From contig NZ_LMFP01000011.1 of NCBI RefSeq assembly GCF_001426885.1, positions 338,795 through 395,585 on the forward strand: a DNA stretch of 56,791 nucleotides, written 5' to 3'. How positions within the stretch are numbered: position 1 is the stretch's first letter; the number at the start of each line of letters is the position of its first letter. This document shows positions 24,321 to 32,534 of the stretch, piece after piece. The notes beneath the pieces are model-generated. The model saw only the letters and a list, made by a program, of their open reading frames with translations, ran no database searches and was not told the origin of the DNA. The position numbers and the translations under genes are program-made. The DNA is from Pelomonas sp. Root1444. Lineage in GTDB: Bacteria > Pseudomonadota > Gammaproteobacteria > Burkholderiales > Burkholderiaceae_C.

Positions 24321-24630
24321 GCCGCTGCTGCTGCTTGCTGGCGCCGCCTTCGCGGCCCTCGCCGGCTTCGCCTGGCTGGCCCTTGCCATGGACGTGCACT
24401 GGGCGCAGGTGCACGGCCTGCGGGCCCGGGCCACGCCAGCGCGGCTGCGCGTGGCCGGCGGGGCCGCGCTGGCGCTGTCGTTCGGCCTGTGCCTGGGCGC
24501 CGATCACCCGTCGATGGCCGTGCTCGTCTGGCTCATGCTGCTGGCCGGCTCGGCGGTCGCCGTCGCGATGACGCTGTCGACGCGGCCGCAATGGCTGCGC
24601 TGGCTGTGGCCGGCGTCGAGCCGGCGCTGA
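24313..24630 (+). CDS. DUF3325 small membrane protein
   Basis: A 105-residue protein with three hydrophobic segments (AEPLLLLAGAAFAALAGFAWLAL, VAGGAALALSFGLCLG, AVLVWLMLLAGSAVAVAM), typical of DUF3325. It overlaps the end of the PepSY gene, so translation is coupled. It completes the DUF3649-PepSY-DUF3325 iron-associated trio; its molecular function is unknown. Confidence 0.82.
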   Translation: MAEPLLLLAGAAFAALAGFAWLALAMDVHWAQVHGLRARATPARLRVAGGAALALSFGLCLGADHPSMAVLVWLMLLAGSAVAVAMTLSTRPQWLRWLWPASSRR

Positions 24631-24633
24631 ATC

Positions 24634-24867
24634 TCAGGGCCGCTCGGCGGGGAAGGTCGGCACGGCCGGCCCGCGGCGCCGGGCCGCGCGCTCGACGACC
24701 TGCGGCTCCAGCCGGTCCCATCGCGCGGGCAGCTCGCTGGCGGCAGGCGCCGCCTTGGCATCCACCTTGGCATCCACCTTGGCGGGCTTCTGCGGCCTGT
24801 TTTCGGCCGCGCCCGCGGCGGTCGCGGCGAGCAGCAGGACGAACAAGAGAATTCGCTGGACTTTCAC
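24634..24867 (-). CDS. Small secreted protein, uncharacterised
   Basis: A 77-residue ORF with a clear signal peptide (MKVQRILLFVLLLAATAAGAA) and a short, charged, Ala/Pro/Lys-rich mature part with the repeat KVDAKVDAK. No family recognised. It ends four bases from the convergent DUF3325 gene. The signal peptide is the main reason to believe the gene. Confidence 0.5.
   Translation of the reverse strand: MKVQRILLFVLLLAATAAGAAENRPQKPAKVDAKVDAKAAPAASELPARWDRLEPQVVERAARRRGPAVPTFPAERP
24754..24783. repeat. 12-bp tandem repeat inside the small secreted protein gene
   Basis: Two perfect copies of CTTGGCATCCAC plus a half copy. It encodes the KVDA repeats and could vary in copy number between strains. 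Confidence 0.7.
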
Positions 24868-24901
24868 GCTGGCGCTCCACTGGGCTTCGGCAGCGCCGAG
24901 C

Positions 24902-25822
24902 TTAAGCGGCTGGCGCCCGATAGGCGAGCACCTTCAAGCCCCGGTCCTCCGACACATCCGCGAACACCGCCGGGTTGGCCACCCGCCCGACCCACTCCAG
25001 CGCCGGCGCGTTCTCCGCGACCACCTCACGCAGGAAGCCCACCCCCAGCTCGGGCGCATTCAGGCACAGCAGCGCCTGCCCACCCGGCGCCAGCAGCGCG
25101 GGCAGCCGCCGCGCCAGCCGCGCGTAGTCCTTGGTGGCGACGAAGCTGCCCTTCTGGAAGCTGGGCGGGTCGCAGATGACCAGGTCGTAGGGCCCGCCGC
25201 GGGTCAGCTTGCCCCAGGAGTTGAAGATGTCGTGCGCCAGGAACTTCGCGCCGGCCTTCACGCCGTTGAGTTCATGGTTGGTGCGGCCGATGGCCAGCGC
25301 GCCGGACGCCATGTCCACGTTCACAACCTCGGCCGCGCCGGCCTGCAGCGCGACGGCCGAGAAGGCGCAGGTGTAGGCGAACAGGTTGAGCACCTTGGCG
25401 CCTGGCTTGACATGGTCCCGCACCCAGCTCCGCCCCGCGGCCATGTCGAGGAAGAGGCCATGGTTCTGGCCGCGCAGCAGGTGCACGAGGTAGCGCGTGC
25501 CGGCCTCGGTGACGACATGGGGCTCGGGCACGGCACCGGCCATCAGCCGTGTCTCGGCCTGGGCGCCGCGGCATTGGTAGACCCAGTTCAGCGCCTCGCC
25601 CTCGGGTGCGATGTCGCGCCAGCGCGCGGCCAGCGCCTGGCCGACGGCTTCCAGCGCCGCGTCGGCCAGCGGCTCGAAGCTGGTCAGCAGCAGCACGGGC
25701 GGATAGGCGTCCAGCGCCAGGTGCTCGCAGCCAGGAAAGAGGCCGCCGCGGCCGTGGAAGAGGCGCTGGGCATCGCGGGGAACGGTGGCCATCGCGGCGA
25801 TGGCGTCGAGCAGGGCTTGCAT
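24902..25822 (-). CDS. Class I SAM-dependent methyltransferase, RlmI-like
   Basis: A 306-residue cytoplasmic methyltransferase. The SAM-binding loop appears as VLNLFAYTCAFSAVALQAGA, followed by VVNVDMASGALAIGRTNHELNG and the catalytic-region motif LVICDPPSFQKG. This arrangement matches the C-terminal catalytic domain of RlmI-type enzymes that methylate cytosine in 23S rRNA; the usual PUA domain at the N-terminus is not obvious, so the substrate is uncertain. The ATG of MQALLDA is chosen since the ORF upstream runs into the divergent glutaminase gene, 33 bases away. Confidence 0.85.
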   Translation of the reverse strand: MQALLDAIAAMATVPRDAQRLFHGRGGLFPGCEHLALDAYPPVLLLTSFEPLADAALEAVGQALAARWRDIAPEGEALNWVYQCRGAQAETRLMAGAVPEPHVVTEAGTRYLVHLLRGQNHGLFLDMAAGRSWVRDHVKPGAKVLNLFAYTCAFSAVALQAGAAEVVNVDMASGALAIGRTNHELNGVKAGAKFLAHDIFNSWGKLTRGGPYDLVICDPPSFQKGSFVATKDYARLARRLPALLAPGGQALLCLNAPELGVGFLREVVAENAPALEWVGRVANPAVFADVSEDRGLKVLAYRAPAA

Positions 25823-25855
25823 GGGGCGGCATTGTCCCGGCGTAAGAATGCCGCC

Positions 25856-26767
25856 ATGGATTTCCAACTCGTTCTCGACCAGATCAACACCGAACTGCGG
25901 CCGCTGCTCGGCACGGGCGGCAAGGTCGCCAGCTACATCCCGGCGCTGGCGCGCGTGTCGCCTCTGCAATTCGGCATCGCGCTGCGCACCTGCGCGGGCG
26001 AAACGGCCCAGGCCGGTGACAGCGCGGTACCGTTCTCCATCCAGAGCATGTCCAAGGTGTTCTCGCTGACGCTGGCCATCAAGGCGCTGGACGAGGCGCT
26101 GTGGTCGCGCATCGGCCGCGAGCCGTCGGGCAGCCCGTTCAACTCGCTGGTGCAGCTGGAGAGCGAGCGCGGCGTCCCGCGCAACCCCTTCATCAATGCG
26201 GGTGCCATCGCGGTGGCGGACCGGCTCGTCAGCCAGGCGGATGCCCTGCCCCAGCTGCTGCGCCTGCTGAGCGGCCTGTGCGGCGAAGCCGTGCACGTGG
26301 ATGCCGAGGTCGCGCGGTCGGAGGCCGACACCGGCTATCGCAACGCCGCGCTGGCCAATTTCATGAAGGGCTTCGGCACGCTGGACAACGACGTGGCGAC
26401 GGTGCTGGACGTCTACTTCCACCAGTGCGCCATCGCAATGACCTGCGAGCAGGTGGCCTGCGCGGCCGGCTACCTCTGCCGCGACGGCCAACATCCGCTG
26501 GCCGGGCCGACGGTGATCAGCGCGACGCAGACGCGCCGCATCAACGCGCTGATGCTGACATGCGGCACCTACGACGCGGCCGGCGAGTTCGCCTTCCGCA
26601 TCGGGCTGCCGTGCAAGAGCGGCGTGGGCGGCGGCATCGTCGCCGTGGTGCCGGACCGCCTCACGCTGTGCGTCTGGTCGCCGGCGCTGGACGCCACCGG
26701 CAACTCCTGGCTGGGGCGCCAGGCGCTGGAGCTGTTCGTCGCGAAGACCGGGTTGTCGGTCTTCTGA
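25856..26767 (+). CDS. glsA: Glutaminase
   Basis: A 303-residue enzyme that hydrolyses glutamine to glutamate and ammonia in the cytoplasm. It belongs to the serine beta-lactamase-like fold: the SxxK motif is seen in IQSMSK (Ser64, Lys67), with NPFINAGAIAV, the Tyr/Asn-rich DTGYRNAALANFMK and the C-terminal KSGVGGGIVAVVP. Length fits bacterial GlsA/GlsB. The ATG of MDFQLVLD starts exactly at the conserved N-terminus; it diverges from the methyltransferase gene. Confidence 0.96.
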   Translation: MDFQLVLDQINTELRPLLGTGGKVASYIPALARVSPLQFGIALRTCAGETAQAGDSAVPFSIQSMSKVFSLTLAIKALDEALWSRIGREPSGSPFNSLVQLESERGVPRNPFINAGAIAVADRLVSQADALPQLLRLLSGLCGEAVHVDAEVARSEADTGYRNAALANFMKGFGTLDNDVATVLDVYFHQCAIAMTCEQVACAAGYLCRDGQHPLAGPTVISATQTRRINALMLTCGTYDAAGEFAFRIGLPCKSGVGGGIVAVVPDRLTLCVWSPALDATGNSWLGRQALELFVAKTGLSVF

Positions 26768-26773
26768 GGGCCG

Positions 26774-27379
26774 TCAGCTGGCGTACTTGATCGAGCAGCC
26801 GTAGGGCCGCGTCGACGCCTTCTCGACCTTGCGGCCCGACGACACGGCGACCAGCGCCTGCGTCACATAGGGCTCGGCCTTGCCGATGTCGTTCTTGTCG
26901 GCGGTGGCCAGGCTGTCGATGCCGCCCTTGTAGGCCAGCGTGCCGTCGGGGCGGATGACGTACATGTGCGGCGTCGTCTGCGCGCCGTAGGCCTTGCCGA
27001 TCTCGCCCTTGGGGTCCAGCAGCGTCGCGGTGGGCACGGCGGCGCGGTCGGTGTTGAGCTTCAGCGCGGTGGCGCCGTCGACATGGCCCTGCTGGCCGGG
27101 CGCCGAGGAGATCACCTGCAGCCAGACCACGCCGCGGCTCGTGGCCGCCTTCTGCTGGCTCTGCATGTTGCCGCTGCCATAGTGCTTCTTCACGAAGGGG
27201 CAGTCGTGGTTGGTCCACTCCAGCACCACCGTCTTGCCCTTGTAGTCGGCCAGCGAAACGGTCTTGCCGTCGGCCGTCGTGGCCGTGAAGGCCGGCGCCG
27301 GCGCATCGATGTCGGCTGCGGCATGGGCCAGTACAGGAACGAGCAGGGCGGCCAGCAGGCTGCGGCGAAGCAAGGTCAT
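26774..27379 (-). CDS. Periplasmic thioredoxin-fold (redoxin) protein
   Basis: A 201-residue protein with signal peptide (MTLLRRSLLAALLVPVLAHA). The thioredoxin fold includes DIDAPAPAFTATTADGKTVSL, the peroxiredoxin-like site WTNHDCPFVKKHY with a single Cys, and the cis-Pro region TTPHMYVI. It lacks a CxxC pair, so it is closer to AhpC/TSA-type redoxins than to DsbA; a second Cys lies near the C-terminus (YGCSIKY). The start overlaps the stop of dsbD by four bases (ATGA), so DsbD probably supplies its electrons. Confidence 0.9.
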   Translation of the reverse strand: MTLLRRSLLAALLVPVLAHAAADIDAPAPAFTATTADGKTVSLADYKGKTVVLEWTNHDCPFVKKHYGSGNMQSQQKAATSRGVVWLQVISSAPGQQGHVDGATALKLNTDRAAVPTATLLDPKGEIGKAYGAQTTPHMYVIRPDGTLAYKGGIDSLATADKNDIGKAEPYVTQALVAVSSGRKVEKASTRPYGCSIKYAS

Positions 27380-29475
27380 GTCGAACTCCTGGGAGCGGTG
27401 GGGGGAGAAACCGCCTCGATGACGAGGCCGGGGGTGAGGATCTGCGGCAGCACCTGGGCCTCGGCGGCGCCGGGTGCGTAATAGAGGTAGAGCGGCACGC
27501 CCGAGCGGCCATGGGCCTTCAGCACGGCGGTGATGGCCGGGTCCTCGCGGGTCCAGTCGCCCTTGAGGTAGGTGATGCCGGCCTGGGCGAAGGCGGCCTT
27601 GACCTCCGGGCGCGACAGCGCGACGCGCTCGTTGACCAGGCAGGAGATGCACCAGGATGCCGTCATGTTGACGAACACCGGCTTGTTCTGCGCGCGCAGG
27701 TCGGCCAGGCGGGCGGCGCTGTAGGCCTCGGTGGCGGATTCACCGGCCACGGTCACGTCGGCCGCGACCGGCTTGATCCACACCGCCAGGCCCAGCGCCA
27801 GCACGAGGCTGGCGACCGCCGCGCCGGTGCCCACGAGGCTCGCGCCGCTGCTGTGGCGCCACCACAGGCCGAAGGCGATCAGCACCAGGCCGATCAGCGC
27901 CAGCGCCACGCCGTCCGGCCCGGTCTGCTGCGCCAGCACCCACAGCAGCCAGACGACGGCCGCATACATCGGGAAGGCCAGCGCCTGCTTGAACTTGTCC
28001 ATCCAGGCCCCCGGCCGCGGCAGCCAGCGCTGCGCCGCGGGCCAGAAGGCCAGGACCAGGAAGGGCAGCGCCAGGCCCAGCCCCAGCGCCAGGAACACCG
28101 CCAGCAGCACCGCCGCCGGCTGGGCCAGCGCAAACGCCAGCGCCGCGCCCATGAACGGCGCCGTGCAGGGCGTGGCGACCACCGCCGCCAGCACGCCGGT
28201 GAAGAAGCTGCCGGCCAGCCCCTGCCGCGACGCCAGCGCCGAGCCGACGCCGGTGAAGCTGCCGCCGATGGCGAACAGGCCCGACAGGCTCAGGCCCACC
28301 AGGAACAGCAGGTAGGCGACCACCAGCACGAACACCGGCGAATGGAACTGGAAGCCCCAGCCCACCTGCTGGCCGCCGGCGCGCAGCGCGATCAGCACGC
28401 CCGCCAGCACCGCGAAGCTGGCCAGCACGCCGGCCGTGTAGGCCAGGCCTTCGCCCTTGTGGTCGCCCTTGTTGACGAGGGCCAGGGCCTTGATCGACAG
28501 CACCGGGAAGACGCAGGGCATCAGGTTGAGGATGAGCCCGCCGAGCAGCGCCAGCGCCAGCGCGGGCAGCAGGCCCAGGTCGCTCTGCGGCGCGGCCGGC
28601 GGCACCACCTCGGCGGTCGGCGCGTTCAGGTCGGCGGGGCCGGGGCCCTTGCCGGCGCCGGCTGGCATGGCGACGGCAATGGTCCAGGCCTGGGGGCCGG
28701 CCGGCGTCGTCAGCGTGATGACGCCGGCGAGCGGCTTGCCGGCGGGCACCGGTTCGTCGCCGGCGGGAATGTCCAGCGTCCAGCCGCCGGCCTCGGCCTT
28801 CAGGGCTTGGGGCGCGCTGTGGGCGACGGCGCCCCAGGTCTCGGCAAAGAAGTAGGCCTTGCTGACGCCGGCCGTCGGCCCGCTCAGCTGCACGCCCTGG
28901 GGCGCGGGCCTGGCCTGCACGGCGAACGGCGCCGGCTTGGGGATGGCGGCGCGCCACTCCTCGATCTGCGCGGCGTCCGGGCCGGCCTTGGCCTCGGCGG
29001 CCACCGGCAGGTCCAGGCCCAGGGACACCTGCTCGGGGATGCAGACGTCCTTGCAGACCAGCCACCGGACCTCCGCCCCGGGCTGGAAGCGGCCGCCCGG
29101 CTTGGCATCGGCCGGCACGGTCAGCTCCACCAGCAGCGCCGGGCGGCCTTCGTAGCCGTAGTTGACGATGGGGCCGATGGCCTGCACCGACGGCGCCGGC
29201 CATTGGATGGGGCCCGCCTCGGCGCCGCTCCAGGCGAGGGTGGTCGCCTGGCCGGAATCTCCGGGGTTGAGCCAGTAGGTGTGCCAGTGCGCCTTGATGT
29301 CCTGCTCCAGCGCGACAGTGAAGCGCTGGCCCGGCGCGACGGCGGCCTGGCTGGACACCAGGCGGGCTTTCACATGCTCGGTGGCCGCCTCCGGCGGGGC
29401 GGCCTGGGCCCGCAGCGAAACGGCCAGGAGGGCCAGCAAGGCCAGGGGAACAACGGGTCGCAGGAACGAAGGCAT
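27376..29475 (-). CDS. dsbD: Protein-disulfide reductase DsbD/ScsB family
   Basis: A 699-residue inner-membrane protein that passes electrons from cytoplasmic thioredoxin to periplasmic thiol proteins. Order: signal peptide (LALLALLAVSLRAQA), periplasmic N-terminal beta domain with an active pair WLVCKDVCIPEQ, a membrane core of about eight helices with the key Cys motifs NLMPCVFPVLSIK and ATPCTAPFMG, and a C-terminal thioredoxin domain with WCISC. The large N-terminal domain is ScsB-like. It is followed by, and overlaps, the redoxin gene. The DTW gene lies upstream with 9 bases between. Confidence 0.94.
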   Translation of the reverse strand: MPSFLRPVVPLALLALLAVSLRAQAAPPEAATEHVKARLVSSQAAVAPGQRFTVALEQDIKAHWHTYWLNPGDSGQATTLAWSGAEAGPIQWPAPSVQAIGPIVNYGYEGRPALLVELTVPADAKPGGRFQPGAEVRWLVCKDVCIPEQVSLGLDLPVAAEAKAGPDAAQIEEWRAAIPKPAPFAVQARPAPQGVQLSGPTAGVSKAYFFAETWGAVAHSAPQALKAEAGGWTLDIPAGDEPVPAGKPLAGVITLTTPAGPQAWTIAVAMPAGAGKGPGPADLNAPTAEVVPPAAPQSDLGLLPALALALLGGLILNLMPCVFPVLSIKALALVNKGDHKGEGLAYTAGVLASFAVLAGVLIALRAGGQQVGWGFQFHSPVFVLVVAYLLFLVGLSLSGLFAIGGSFTGVGSALASRQGLAGSFFTGVLAAVVATPCTAPFMGAALAFALAQPAAVLLAVFLALGLGLALPFLVLAFWPAAQRWLPRPGAWMDKFKQALAFPMYAAVVWLLWVLAQQTGPDGVALALIGLVLIAFGLWWRHSSGASLVGTGAAVASLVLALGLAVWIKPVAADVTVAGESATEAYSAARLADLRAQNKPVFVNMTASWCISCLVNERVALSRPEVKAAFAQAGITYLKGDWTREDPAITAVLKAHGRSGVPLYLYYAPGAAEAQVLPQILTPGLVIEAVSPPTAPRSST

Positions 29476-29484
29476 CCTGAAATG

Positions 29485-30045
29485 CTAGGCCATCCCTGTT
29501 TCCCTTCGATAAAGGCCGGCTTGGACGAAGGCTTCGAAGGCCGCCCACAGCGGCGCGAAGCGCGCCGGCCCGCCTTCCAGCAGGGCCAGCGCATGCAGGC
29601 CCGCCTCCAGCGTCGACAGTTGGCCCGGCCGGTGGGCGCGGCGCAGCGCATAGCGGCCGGCTTGCTCGGGCAGGGCCAGCCGCGGCAGCGCGGCCAGCCA
29701 GGGGTTGGCGGCGAGCAAACGGCGGCTCTGGCGCCAGCTGCCGTCGAGCAGGATCAGCTGGCTCAGCTGGCTCACATGCTGCGGCGCGGGGGCTTCGCCC
29801 TCGCCGGGATAGAGCAGCGTCGCGGCCGGTTGAGCCACGTTGGCGTCAAAGACCTCGCCGCGCAGCAGCCGCGCGGACTGCAGGCCCAGCGTCAGCAACG
29901 CCGTGGTGTTCTTTGCATGGCCGGCCTCGGCCGGATGCTGCAGGATCAGCAAAGGGGTGCGGTGGGCCAGCGGCGGCGCCGGCAGCGTGGCGCACAGGCA
30001 GGTCGACAGCGGGCGCTCGCAGCGGGGGCAGACCGCGCGGGCCAT
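29485..30045 (-). CDS. DTW-domain tRNA-uridine aminocarboxypropyltransferase
   Basis: A 186-residue enzyme of the TapT/TuaA family, which transfers an aminocarboxypropyl group from SAM to uridine 47 of tRNA variable loops. The zinc cluster CPRCERPLSTCLC, the early LLILQHPAE, and the signature region LILLDGSWRQSRRLL (the DTW motif reads DGSW here) are visible. Length is typical of the short bacterial form. It stands just upstream of dsbD on the same strand with a 9-base gap. Confidence 0.9.
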   Translation of the reverse strand: MARAVCPRCERPLSTCLCATLPAPPLAHRTPLLILQHPAEAGHAKNTTALLTLGLQSARLLRGEVFDANVAQPAATLLYPGEGEAPAPQHVSQLSQLILLDGSWRQSRRLLAANPWLAALPRLALPEQAGRYALRRAHRPGQLSTLEAGLHALALLEGGPARFAPLWAAFEAFVQAGLYRRETGMA

Positions 30046-30057
30046 GCGCTCGTCCTG

Positions 30058-30642
30058 TCAGTGCGGTGGCGAGACCGTGTGCGGCCCGAGGCTGGACACG
30101 GTGCTGTCGAGGTCGCCTTCCACTGCCGCGGCCTCCTCGGCCTCGCGGCGGCGCGAGCGTGTGACAGGCAGGCTCAGCTGCCGGCGTTTGGCCAGTGCGC
30201 CGGCCACCCAGGCACCGCCCAGCACGCCGAAGATGTTCAACGCGCCGAACAGCGGGGCTGCGTTGGAGGACAGCAGCATGGTCTGCAGCGGTGCGGAATA
30301 GGCGCGCGGCTTCAGCGCGAAGCTGAAGGCACCGAAGATCAGCCAGCCCGCCCAGGCCACGCCGATGCCGGCCATCATCCAGGCGACATAGGGCCGGTGG
30401 CGGCGCCGCGCCGGGCGCAGCGTCACGTAGGCCCAGACGGCGGCGACGATGAAGATCAGCGCCGCGATCGCCAGGGCCTCACCCAGCATGACGGGCAGGC
30501 TGTTGCGGCCACCGAGCGACAGGTAGATCGAACGGGGCAGGCCGACGCTCGCGTACTTCATGGCTGCACCTGCGCAGAAGGAATACAGCAGTGCGCCGGA
30601 AAAAAAGGCGACGGAGCGGCGGGCAGCTTTCATGCGGGGCAT
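30058..30642 (-). CDS. Predicted four-helix membrane protein
   Basis: A 194-residue protein with hydrophobic segments near SVAFFSGALLYSFCAGA, LGEALAIAALIFIVAAVWAYV, VAWMMAGIGVAWAGWLIFG and LNIFGVLGGAWVAGAL, and a charged C-terminal tail (RSRRREAEEAAAVEGD). No family recognised; inner membrane location is likely. Two Met codons three residues apart are possible starts; I use the first. The stop lies 12 bases from the DTW gene start, so the two may be cotranscribed. Confidence 0.7.
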   Translation of the reverse strand: MPRMKAARRSVAFFSGALLYSFCAGAAMKYASVGLPRSIYLSLGGRNSLPVMLGEALAIAALIFIVAAVWAYVTLRPARRRHRPYVAWMMAGIGVAWAGWLIFGAFSFALKPRAYSAPLQTMLLSSNAAPLFGALNIFGVLGGAWVAGALAKRRQLSLPVTRSRRREAEEAAAVEGDLDSTVSSLGPHTVSPPH

Positions 30643-30817
30643 TCTCGGCGCAGCAACGCGGCAAGCCGCCCACGGACTCCCTGTGCTGCGGGCAAAGTCC
30701 ACGAACCGCGCGCGCAAAACAAAGCCCACCGTCCGGGGCCGGGCGGCGGGCTCATCAAGGGGGTACCGCGCGCGGGAGCGGCGGGCTCATAGACGCGCCC
30801 AGCAGGGCGCTTGCAGT

Positions 30818-31003
30818 TCAGCGCTTGCGGTCCAGGCGCTGGGCTCGCGCCAGGCCGCGGCGCTCGCCGCTGTAGAAGCCGGTGTCGAAGGCTTCGTGCT
30901 TGCGGCCCTTCTCGACGGATTCGTCCGCGCTCCAGGCCTGTGCCATCTCGGGCACTGGCAGGCGGCGGTGGGTTTGTTCGGTACGGGTCTGGATTTTCAT
31001 CAT
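30818..31003 (-). CDS. Small basic hypothetical protein (about 61 residues)
   Basis: A short ORF, MMKIQTRTEQTHRRLPVPEM..., ending QRLDRKR. It is charged and soluble, with no recognised domain. The bases on either side (30643-30817) show no other gene, and the next gene upstream starts 150 bases away on the other strand. Codon usage looks normal for the window, which is the main support. Confidence 0.45.
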   Translation of the reverse strand: MMKIQTRTEQTHRRLPVPEMAQAWSADESVEKGRKHEAFDTGFYSGERRGLARAQRLDRKR

Positions 31004-31154
31004 GGCTGTCTGGCCTTTGGCGGGCCGTCTCGCGGGATTTGCTGCGCGATTGGAAGGCACAACGCCAGGCCGGCAACGTAGGTTGACAGGCCGGGAACAC
31101 TTCCTTGCACTCGTGATCTATCGACAATGTTGGTTTCGAATTCAGGATTGCCCG

Positions 31155-32534
31155 ATGACCGTCAAGCTGAAGAAAACCGTTCCCGCCAAGGCCACGTCCA
31201 TCACCGTCGTGGACCGCGCCGCCTTCCAGGCGCTGGCGCCCAGCCTGCCCGAATCGACCCGCGCCTGGCTGGCCACGGTCGGCTTCGTCGGCGCCGCCGA
31301 CAGCCATGCGCTGGTGCCGGGCGCCGACGGCCGGCTGGCCCGGGTCTTCGCCGGCATCGGCCATGTTGCCCATCCGTTCGCGCTGAGCAGCCTGCCGCTG
31401 GCACTCCCGGCAGGCGAATACCGCCTCGACGACACCGGGCTGGCCCTGCAGGCCGAGGCCGCGGCGATGTCCTGGGAGCTGGGCGGCTACCGCTTCGACC
31501 TCTACAAGCCCGCCAAGCGCGAGCCGGCCACGCTGTGGCTGGCAGCCGGCGCAGACGCCGAGCGCGGGCTGGCACTGGCGGCGGCCATCGCGGCCACGCG
31601 CGACCTCGTCAACACGCCGGCCGAGCACATGGGCCCGGCGGAACTCGCCGGCGCCGCCAAGGCGCTGGCCGCGCAGTACGGCGCCAAGTACAGCGAGGTC
31701 GTCGGCGATGCGCTGCTGAAGAAGAACTTCCCGAGCATCCACGCCGTCGGCCGCGCGAGCACGCGCTCACCTCGCCTGATCGAGCTGAACTGGGGCAATC
31801 CCAAGCACCCCAGGCTGGCGCTGGTCGGCAAGGGCGTCTGCTTCGACAGCGGCGGGTTGAACATCAAGCCCGGCGAAGGCATGCGGCAGATGAAGAAGGA
31901 CATGGGCGGCGCGGCCAATGCGCTGGGGCTGGCGACGCTGATCATGGCCTTCAAGCTGCCGGTGCGGCTGCAACTGCTGATCCCGGCGGTCGAGAACTCG
32001 ATCGCGGGGAACGCCTACCGGCCCGGCGACATCATCAAGACCCGAAAGGGCCTGCATATCGAGATCGGCAACACCGACGCCGAAGGCCGTGTCATCCTCT
32101 GCGACGCGCTGGCCTATGCCGCCGAGGGCGAGCCCGACCTGGTCATCGACCTGGCGACGCTGACCGGCGCGGCCCGCGTGGCCTTGGGGGCGCAGTTGCC
32201 GGCGCTGTTCGCCAAGCACATGGACACGGCGCGCGACCTCGTCGACCTGGGCCTGAAGCTGGACGACCCGCTGTGGCACATGCCGCTGTGGGCGCCGTAC
32301 CACGCCGGCATCGAGAGCACCATCGGCGACATCGTCAACACGGGAAAAAGCCCGCTGGCCGGCGCCATCAACGCGGCGCTGTTCCTGGAGGACTTCCTGC
32401 CCGCCCAGCAGGACTGGCTGCACGTCGACCTGTTCGCCTGGAACGACGCGCCGCGCCCCGGCCGGCCGGTGGGCGGCGAGGCGCAGACCATCCGCACGCT
32501 GCTCGCCTACCTCGAGCAGCGCTACGCGGCCTGA
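31155..32534 (+). CDS. Leucyl aminopeptidase family protein (M17)
   Basis: A 459-residue cytoplasmic metallo-aminopeptidase. The two-metal site of family M17 is complete: GKGVCFDSGGLNIKP, the MKKDMGGAAN Lys/Asp pair, and the family signature NTDAEGRVILCDAL. The C-terminal half is the catalytic domain; the N-terminal half is shorter and more divergent than in PepA, typical of the PepB-like branch. It cleaves N-terminal residues from peptides, including Cys-Gly in glutathione turnover. The gene ends directly against the convergent proQ-type gene, with no gap. Confidence 0.92.
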   Translation: MTVKLKKTVPAKATSITVVDRAAFQALAPSLPESTRAWLATVGFVGAADSHALVPGADGRLARVFAGIGHVAHPFALSSLPLALPAGEYRLDDTGLALQAEAAAMSWELGGYRFDLYKPAKREPATLWLAAGADAERGLALAAAIAATRDLVNTPAEHMGPAELAGAAKALAAQYGAKYSEVVGDALLKKNFPSIHAVGRASTRSPRLIELNWGNPKHPRLALVGKGVCFDSGGLNIKPGEGMRQMKKDMGGAANALGLATLIMAFKLPVRLQLLIPAVENSIAGNAYRPGDIIKTRKGLHIEIGNTDAEGRVILCDALAYAAEGEPDLVIDLATLTGAARVALGAQLPALFAKHMDTARDLVDLGLKLDDPLWHMPLWAPYHAGIESTIGDIVNTGKSPLAGAINAALFLEDFLPAQQDWLHVDLFAWNDAPRPGRPVGGEAQTIRTLLAYLEQRYAA

